From positions 1 through 12,827 of the forward strand of contig CAIOSS010001076.1 in NCBI GenBank assembly GCA_903860995.1: 12,827 bases of DNA. Reading direction: 5' to 3'. The position numbers and the translations under genes were made by a program. Positions 8,582-12,827 of the stretch are shown here, piece by piece. The notes under the pieces were generated by a model, which saw nothing but the letters and a program-made list of their open reading frames with translations, made no database searches and had not been told where the DNA came from. Source of the DNA: an uncultured delta proteobacterium (GTDB taxonomy: Bacteria > Myxococcota_A > Polyangia > Polyangiales > Ga0077539). The first letter of the stretch is position 1; each line of letters begins with the position of its first letter.

Positions 8582-8613
8582 CGCGAGTGCCGGGCTCGGA
8601 TTGCCGCGAGTGC
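8582..8613. repeat. 9-base direct repeat in divergent intergenic region
   Basis: CGCGAGTGC occurs at 8582-8590 and again at 8605-8613, 23 bases apart start to start, each followed by a G/C-rich GGGC. It lies in the 101-base gap between the divergent GIY-YIG and PpiC-like genes, where promoters for both must sit. It could be a pair of protein-binding half-sites or chance; no clear -35/-10 pair is visible. Confidence 0.25.
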
Positions 8614-8644
8614 GGGCGGCGTGGTAGCCCCTGCCACTTCGAGA

Positions 8645-9757
8645 ATGCGCGCCTCCCTCGCTCCGCTCCTGGGTCTCATGTTCGTGACGGCGGGTTGCCC
8701 GAAGGCCCCGCCGGGCGCGGGCATCCAACGTGACGCCGCGGCGCGCTCAGACGCCGCGGTCGCCGTCGCCGCCGATGGCGGCGCAGGGCGGCGCGTCGAC
8801 CCCTGCGCCATCCTCGAGCCCTCGCAGCGCGACCTCGTGGTGGCCCGCGTGGGCGACCAGTCCCTCACGCTCTGCGACTTCACCCGCCGGGTGAACTCGC
8901 AGAACCCCTACCTCCGCGCGCGCTTCAACGCCCCCGAGCAGCGGCGGGCGCTGCTGCAGTCGTGGGTCGACGCCGAGCTCCTGGCCGCCGAGGCCCAGCA
9001 GCGCGGCCTCGACCGCGAGCCCGAGGTGCGCCGCGCGGTGATCATCCAGCTCGCGCGTCGGCTGGAGCAGTCCACCCGCGAGGCCGTCCCGACGCCGACG
9101 GTGACCGACGCCGAGGTGCGCGCCTACTACGAGGCCCACCGCGCGGAGTACGACACCGACGCCGAGGTGCGGGCGAGCCAGATCGTGCTCGCCACCCGCG
9201 CCGACGCCGAGCGCGTTCTCGCCGACGTGCGCGCCCACGAGGCCGACGACGCGTACTTCCGCGCGCAGGTGCGTGCCCGCTCGGTCGACGTGCCCTCGCA
9301 GGCCCGCGAGGGCGACCTCGCGTTCTTCCCCCGCGCGGGCAACCCGACGGTGCCGCCGGAGGTCGCCGAGGCGGCGTTCTCCATCGAGCGCAACGGGCAG
9401 ATCCTCAACCGCGTGGTGGAGAGCGCGCACGGCGGTATCAACCGGGCGCCGGGCTTCCATGTGGTGCGGCTGACGGCGCGGCGCGACGCGCTGCACCGCA
9501 CCATCGACGACGAGCAGCAGCGCATCCGCCGACGGCTGGTCAACGAGAAGCTCAACGCGGCCCAGGAGGCGGCGGTGGCGGGGCTCCTCGCGCGGCTCCG
9601 CGGCAGCACGGCGGTGAGCATCGACGAGGCGGCGCTCGGGCGGGTGCAGGTCGACGCGCGGCCGCAGCCGTCCGAGGGCGGGGCGGTCGCGCCGCCGGCG
9701 CTGATGGGTGGTCCGGGCGTGCCGATGCCGGCGAGCCCGCGGAGGGCGGTGCCGTGA
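8645..9757 (+). CDS. PpiC/SurA-like lipoprotein with degenerate parvulin active site
   Basis: The protein has 370 residues. The signal peptide MRASLAPLLGLMFVTAGC ends in a lipobox (Cys18), so it is a lipoprotein. A low-complexity Ala/Asp linker follows, then a SurA/PrsA-like N-terminal chaperone region (about 55-165; VVARVGDQSLTLCDFTRRV, then LLQSWVDAELLAAEAQQRG) and a parvulin-like domain (about 173-280). In active parvulins the first core strand reads xHIL; here it is RASQIVLA, with Gln179 in place of the His. The second catalytic His is kept in FHVVRL (His272). The domain also has an unusual insert before FHVVRL. It may therefore act mainly as a chaperone for exported proteins rather than an isomerase. 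ATG 8645 is preferred over GTG 8621 because it starts the signal peptide. It is coupled to the next gene by TGATG. The C-terminal tail is Pro/Gly-rich and probably disordered. Confidence 0.83.
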   Translation: MRASLAPLLGLMFVTAGCPKAPPGAGIQRDAAARSDAAVAVAADGGAGRRVDPCAILEPSQRDLVVARVGDQSLTLCDFTRRVNSQNPYLRARFNAPEQRRALLQSWVDAELLAAEAQQRGLDREPEVRRAVIIQLARRLEQSTREAVPTPTVTDAEVRAYYEAHRAEYDTDAEVRASQIVLATRADAERVLADVRAHEADDAYFRAQVRARSVDVPSQAREGDLAFFPRAGNPTVPPEVAEAAFSIERNGQILNRVVESAHGGINRAPGFHVVRLTARRDALHRTIDDEQQRIRRRLVNEKLNAAQEAAVAGLLARLRGSTAVSIDEAALGRVQVDARPQPSEGGAVAPPALMGGPGVPMPASPRRAVP

Positions 9758-10773
9758 TGAAGCGAGCGACGAAGCGGTGCGGCTGGCTCGTGGGCCTGGC
9801 GCTCACCGTGGCGGGGGCCGGGGCGGGGGCCGAGGAGATCATCGAGCGGGTGGTGTGCGTGGTCGACGACGACGCCGTCTTCCTGTCGGAGCTCGAGCGG
9901 CGGGCGCGGCCCTTCCTGGCGGAGATCCCCGCTGGGCTGTCGACCGAGGAGCAGGGGCGGCGGCGGGCGGAGGTGCTGCGCACGGCCCTCGACCGGATGC
10001 TCGACGACCAGCTCATCCGCCGCGCGGCGACGCGCGCGCACGTCACCGTGAGCGAGGACGACGTCGACGAGTTCATCGGGCGCATGGCGACCGAGCGCGG
10101 CGCGACGCCCGAGCAGATCTACGCGGCGCTCCAGCAGGAGGGCGTGTCGCGCGCGGAGTACCGCACGTACATGGAGAGCGAGGTGCTCCAGCTCCGGGTG
10201 CTCCAGGCGCGGGTGCGGGGGCGCATCAACATCACCGACGCCGACCTCCAGCAGGCGTACCGCCGCGCGGTGCGCGAGGCCGCCGACCAGACGGTGCCCA
10301 CGGTGGCCCACGTGCTCATCGGCGTGGCCGAAGACGGCACGGCCGAGGACGCCGCGGCCGCACGGCAGCGGGCCGCGGAGGTCGCCCAGCGGGCGCGGGG
10401 CGGGGAGGACTTCGCCACGCTCGCGCGGCAGATGTCGGACGACACGGCGTCGCGGGAGAGCGGCGGCGTGCTGGGGGAGATCCAGCCGGGCTCGCTGCCC
10501 GAGGCGCTCGACCAGGCCATCGCGGCGCTCGCTCCGGGCGGGGTGACGGACCCGGTGCAGGGGCCCGCGGGGTGGCACGTGCTGCGGCTGGTGTCGCGGC
10601 GCGCGGTCGAGCCGCCCCCCTTCGCGGCGGTGCGCGACCGGCTCTACGCCGCGCTGGTCAACCGGGAGATGCTGCGCCAGCGGGGCATCTACCTCCGCGA
10701 GCTGCGCCGTACGGTGAGCATCGACGACCGGCTCGAGGTGACGCGCCCCGCGCCCGCGGCCCCGTCGCGCTGA
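9757..10773 (+). CDS. surA: SurA-like periplasmic peptidyl-prolyl cis-trans isomerase/chaperone
   Basis: The protein has 338 residues with a signal peptide (basic MKRATKRCGW, hydrophobic stretch, probable cleavage near AGA-EE at residue 25). The SurA N-domain follows: ERVVCVVDDDAVFLSELERRA, a helical core with LRTALDRMLDDQLIRRAA, then HVTVSEDDVDEFI and VSRAEYRTYMESEVLQLRVL. One parvulin domain (about 183-281) is well kept: VAHVLI with His185, DFATLARQMSDD, ESGGVLGEIQPG and AGWHVLRL with His274, so both catalytic-type histidines are present. It has one isomerase domain, whereas E. coli SurA has two. The role is folding and delivery of outer-membrane proteins in the periplasm. GGAGG at 9741-9745 and the TGATG overlap couple it to the upstream PpiC-like lipoprotein, suggesting they work together. 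The gene symbol is by family resemblance. Confidence 0.87.
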   Translation: MKRATKRCGWLVGLALTVAGAGAGAEEIIERVVCVVDDDAVFLSELERRARPFLAEIPAGLSTEEQGRRRAEVLRTALDRMLDDQLIRRAATRAHVTVSEDDVDEFIGRMATERGATPEQIYAALQQEGVSRAEYRTYMESEVLQLRVLQARVRGRINITDADLQQAYRRAVREAADQTVPTVAHVLIGVAEDGTAEDAAAARQRAAEVAQRARGGEDFATLARQMSDDTASRESGGVLGEIQPGSLPEALDQAIAALAPGGVTDPVQGPAGWHVLRLVSRRAVEPPPFAAVRDRLYAALVNREMLRQRGIYLRELRRTVSIDDRLEVTRPAPAAPSR

Positions 10774-10775
10774 CG

Positions 10776-10789
10776 AGGGCTTGCGCCCT
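10776..10789. other. short inverted repeat after surA-like gene
   Basis: AGGGC and GCCCT flank a 4-base TTGC loop, 2 bases after the stop of the isomerase gene and before the GGAGG of the next gene. There is no T run, so it is more likely a weak mRNA hairpin between cistrons than a terminator, or chance. Confidence 0.2.
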
Positions 10790-10811
10790 GCGGGGGAGGG
10801 CGTCACACCGG

Positions 10812-12722
10812 ATGGGGGAAGTGTTCACCATCGGTCGCGTTGACGGGTCGTTGCGGAGGGCGGTCGCCGCGGTGGTCTGCGTGGCGCTGCTCGGCGGGTG
10901 TCGCCCGACGGCCGCGGAGGACGCGGGTCCCCGGGGGTCGATGGTCGTCACCGACGCGGGCGCGAATGGGGGCGCGGCGACGCTGCGCGTGGCGGGGGAC
11001 GTCACCGGGCGCGCGGTCGCGGAGGCCGACGCCGCGGAGATCGAGGGTCGCTGCGCGGGGGAGGCCACGCCCACGGTCGGCCCCGGATGGAACCTCGTGG
11101 GCTTCCGCCCCGGGCCGGTGCTGGAAGACGTGCTGGCCGCGGGCGCGCGGCGCGACGCGCTGGTGGCGGTCACCCGGCGGGAGCTCTGCGTGAGCGACGA
11201 CGAGGGGGCGACGTGGCGCACGGCGCTCGGGGGCGATCGCCCGCTCGACGAGCCCGCGCTGGGTGAGCTGATGGCCGACCGCTCGCTGGTGCTGATCGCG
11301 CAGGGCAGCGCCGAGCGGCCGAGCGCGCCGCGGGTGTACGTGTCGCGTGACGCGGGCGTACGCTGGGTCGAGCGCGCGCTGCCGCCCGAGGCGCGGGGCG
11401 CGGGCGCGGCGGCGAGGGCCTTCCACGACCGGGTGCGGCGGCTCTTCGTGGCGACGCCGACGCAGGTGTGGGCGTCGACGGACGGCGAAGAGTGGGAGGG
11501 CCCGCGGGCGCTGCCGGGGCGCACGGCGCGCGAGGTCGACGCGTGCGGCGATACGCTCATCGCGCGGGCGCTGATGGAGCGCGATTCGTTCTACTTCCGC
11601 AGCGAGGACCGCGGGTCGACGTGGCGCCCCTTCCGGCTCGGGGCGCTGGGGCTCGAGGCCGAGGGCGCGGTGGTGCGGTGCGTGCGATGGCGCGGCGGCA
11701 TCGAAGCGGGGCGCGCGCCGGTGCCGGGGTGGTGGAGCTTCGACCAGGGGCGCACCTGGCAGCCCTCGCGCTACGACGCCGACGCCTCGCGAGACGCTCG
11801 GGCCCGGGAGGACGATCCTGGCCTCGCGGCGGTCACCGACGCGCCGCGCTGCATGACGGCGACGACGGGCGAGCTGGCGTGCGTGTCGCCGCGGCGGCTG
11901 CTGCTGCCCGACGGGGACGCGCCGTGGCGTCGGGAGCACGCGCCGCAGCGGGAGATCAATGCGCCCGCGCGCTGCGACCGGCTGCGCCGGGTGGACGACC
12001 GGCGGGTGGTGGCCTTCGGCCCGGCGTGCGGGCTCTACGTGAGCCAGGACCTCGGGGGCGTCTGGCGGGCGATGTCGACGCACCTCGACGACGCGCGCCT
12101 CGACGCGGTGCCGGGGCGGGGCACCGGGGGATTCGTCGACCGCGACACCGCGTGGCGGCTCGACGGCGGGCTCTGGTGGACCCACGACGGCGGCGCGCGC
12201 TGGGCGCTGGTGCCCTCGGCGCGGGGGCGGTCGCTGGCGTGGGGGGTCTTCGTCGACCAGCGGCGCGGGGTGTTCGTGCAGCGCGACGGCTGGGTGGTGG
12301 CGACGGACGACGGCGGGGTGCGCTGGCGGCTGGTGCTGCGCGGCGACGTGTCGCGGCTGGTCACCGCGGGGCGCACGGTGATGTTGACCACGAGCGACCG
12401 GGCGCTGCTGTCCCTCGACGGCGGCGGGGCGTGGCGCCGGGTGGCGACGCTGCCGAGCGGGCGCGAGCTCGACCCCGCGCTGGCGGTCGACGGCGAGCGC
12501 CGGCACCTCGACCCGGGCCCGCGGCTGCGGCTGGTGCAGCAGCGCGACGCCATCGAGCTGTTGCGCCGCGGCGGCACCGGCGCCGAGCGCGAGCCCCTCG
12601 TGCGGGCGCTGCCGCGGGGGTGGGTGATGCTGGCGGCGCACACGACGGGCGCCGAGGTCGACCGGGTGCTGCTCGCGGGCGGCGCGGTGCTCCACCGCCG
12701 CGCGGAGCTGGCCGCCCGCTAG
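10812..12722 (+). CDS. large lipoprotein with about ten Asp-box (BNR/Ycf48/Vps10-like) beta-propeller repeats
   Basis: The protein has 636 residues. The n-region MGEVFTIGRVDGSLRR and a hydrophobic stretch end in the lipobox VALLGGC (Cys30), so it should be anchored in the envelope. Nine Asp-box motifs of the form S/T-x-D-x-G-x-x-W or close to it follow: SDDEGATW, SRDAGVRW, STDGEEW (one residue short), SEDRGSTW, SFDQGRTW, SQDLGGVW, THDGGARW, TDDGGVRW and SLDGGGAW. A tenth, degenerate copy LPDGDAPW lies in the central gap. The Trp residues fall at about 135, 185, 228, 271, 316, 372, 418, 464, 505 and 541. Such repeats form beta-propeller blades, as in sialidases, Ycf48 assembly factors and Vps10/sortilin. 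No sialidase Arg triad or RIP motif is evident, so a binding or assembly role is more likely than catalysis. Thirty-eight bases separate it from the isomerase gene. The GGAGG at 10795 is 12 bases from ATG 10812, a long spacer. Confidence 0.8.
   Translation: MGEVFTIGRVDGSLRRAVAAVVCVALLGGCRPTAAEDAGPRGSMVVTDAGANGGAATLRVAGDVTGRAVAEADAAEIEGRCAGEATPTVGPGWNLVGFRPGPVLEDVLAAGARRDALVAVTRRELCVSDDEGATWRTALGGDRPLDEPALGELMADRSLVLIAQGSAERPSAPRVYVSRDAGVRWVERALPPEARGAGAAARAFHDRVRRLFVATPTQVWASTDGEEWEGPRALPGRTAREVDACGDTLIARALMERDSFYFRSEDRGSTWRPFRLGALGLEAEGAVVRCVRWRGGIEAGRAPVPGWWSFDQGRTWQPSRYDADASRDARAREDDPGLAAVTDAPRCMTATTGELACVSPRRLLLPDGDAPWRREHAPQREINAPARCDRLRRVDDRRVVAFGPACGLYVSQDLGGVWRAMSTHLDDARLDAVPGRGTGGFVDRDTAWRLDGGLWWTHDGGARWALVPSARGRSLAWGVFVDQRRGVFVQRDGWVVATDDGGVRWRLVLRGDVSRLVTAGRTVMLTTSDRALLSLDGGGAWRRVATLPSGRELDPALAVDGERRHLDPGPRLRLVQQRDAIELLRRGGTGAEREPLVRALPRGWVMLAAHTTGAEVDRVLLAGGAVLHRRAELAAR
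11193..12434 (+). repeat. ten Asp-box protein repeats within the lipoprotein gene
   Basis: This region encodes the series of S/T-x-D-x-G-x-x-W motifs at residues 128-541 of the lipoprotein, spaced 36 to 56 residues apart. One copy is degenerate (near residue 372, with Asp and Trp kept and Gly replaced). The DNA copies are not near-identical, so the array looks old rather than recently expanded. Confidence 0.75.
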
Positions 12723-12727
12723 AGCCC

Positions 12728-12827
12728 CTACGCCGGGTCGTCGGGCTGCGTCGGGCGCGCCCGGCTCTCGCGCAGCACCACCCCGAGCACCGCCAGGGGG
12801 TCGAAGCCCAGCACCGCCTGGAGGTCG
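12728..12827 (-). CDS. C-terminal end of an unidentified gene (5' part beyond window)
   Basis: On the minus strand an open frame enters from the window edge and stops with TAG at 12730-12728, giving 32 visible residues. They end in an Arg/Pro/Asp-rich tail (RARPTQPDDPA) after a hydrophobic LGFDPLAVLGVVLRES. The frame begins 5 bases after the convergent lipoprotein stop and fits the dense gene packing. Too little is visible to assign a family. Confidence 0.5.
   Translation of the reverse strand, partial: DLQAVLGFDPLAVLGVVLRESRARPTQPDDPA

Noticed and set aside
9708..10811. Upstream extension of the propeller lipoprotein frame back to 9708.
   Set aside because: It overlaps the whole SurA-like gene and reads as Arg/Gly/Ala-rich noise; the ATG at 10812 begins a good lipoprotein signal peptide.

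Overview
The window is very GC-rich with strong G/C third-position bias. It holds tightly packed genes, many lipoproteins and alanine/arginine-rich proteins with acidic motifs. This fits a Myxococcota-type bacterium (the former Deltaproteobacteria, Polyangia-like), but that is inference: there is no rRNA or other marker gene. I see no tRNA, rRNA, CRISPR array, transposase, integrase or attachment site, and it reads as ordinary chromosome. No stretch longer than about 210 bases lacks a gene.

Layout. (1) 2-1087 (+) is the C-terminal part of a GT-C/ArnT-like membrane glycosyltransferase. (2) 1081-2269 (-) is an overlapping pair: a Cys4 protein of unknown function, then a thioredoxin-fold lipoprotein without the CxxC motif. 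(3) 2476-3144 (+) is a secreted 3D-domain (MltA-like double-psi barrel) cell-wall protein. Four bases later comes a translationally coupled set at 3149-5942 (+): a ferredoxin-FAD fusion, a free-standing BFD-type [2Fe-2S] subunit and a DAO-family flavoprotein. Together these look like a multi-subunit amine or amino-acid dehydrogenase of the sarcosine oxidase / D-hydroxyproline dehydrogenase / dye-linked proline dehydrogenase kind. (4) 6011-6556 (+) is a universal stress protein. It converges with 6592-8196 (-), a YbiT-type ABC-F ATPase, and 8241-8543 (-), a GIY-YIG protein of the YhbQ/UPF0213 family. (5) 8645-12722 (+) is an envelope operon: a PpiC-like lipoprotein with a degenerate active site, a SurA-like periplasmic peptidyl-prolyl isomerase, and a large lipoprotein with about ten Asp-box repeats. 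(6) 12728-12827 (-) is the C-terminal end of an unidentified gene.

How they work together. In the dehydrogenase set, substrate electrons would pass from the DAO-type flavin through the BFD and ferredoxin clusters and the second flavoprotein to an acceptor. In the envelope operon, two chaperone/isomerase proteins and a predicted beta-propeller lipoprotein probably serve folding or assembly of exported proteins. No wholly unknown system is evident. The points most worth a second look are the split dehydrogenase with an altered FAD motif, the ten-repeat propeller lipoprotein, and the paired active and degenerate isomerases.
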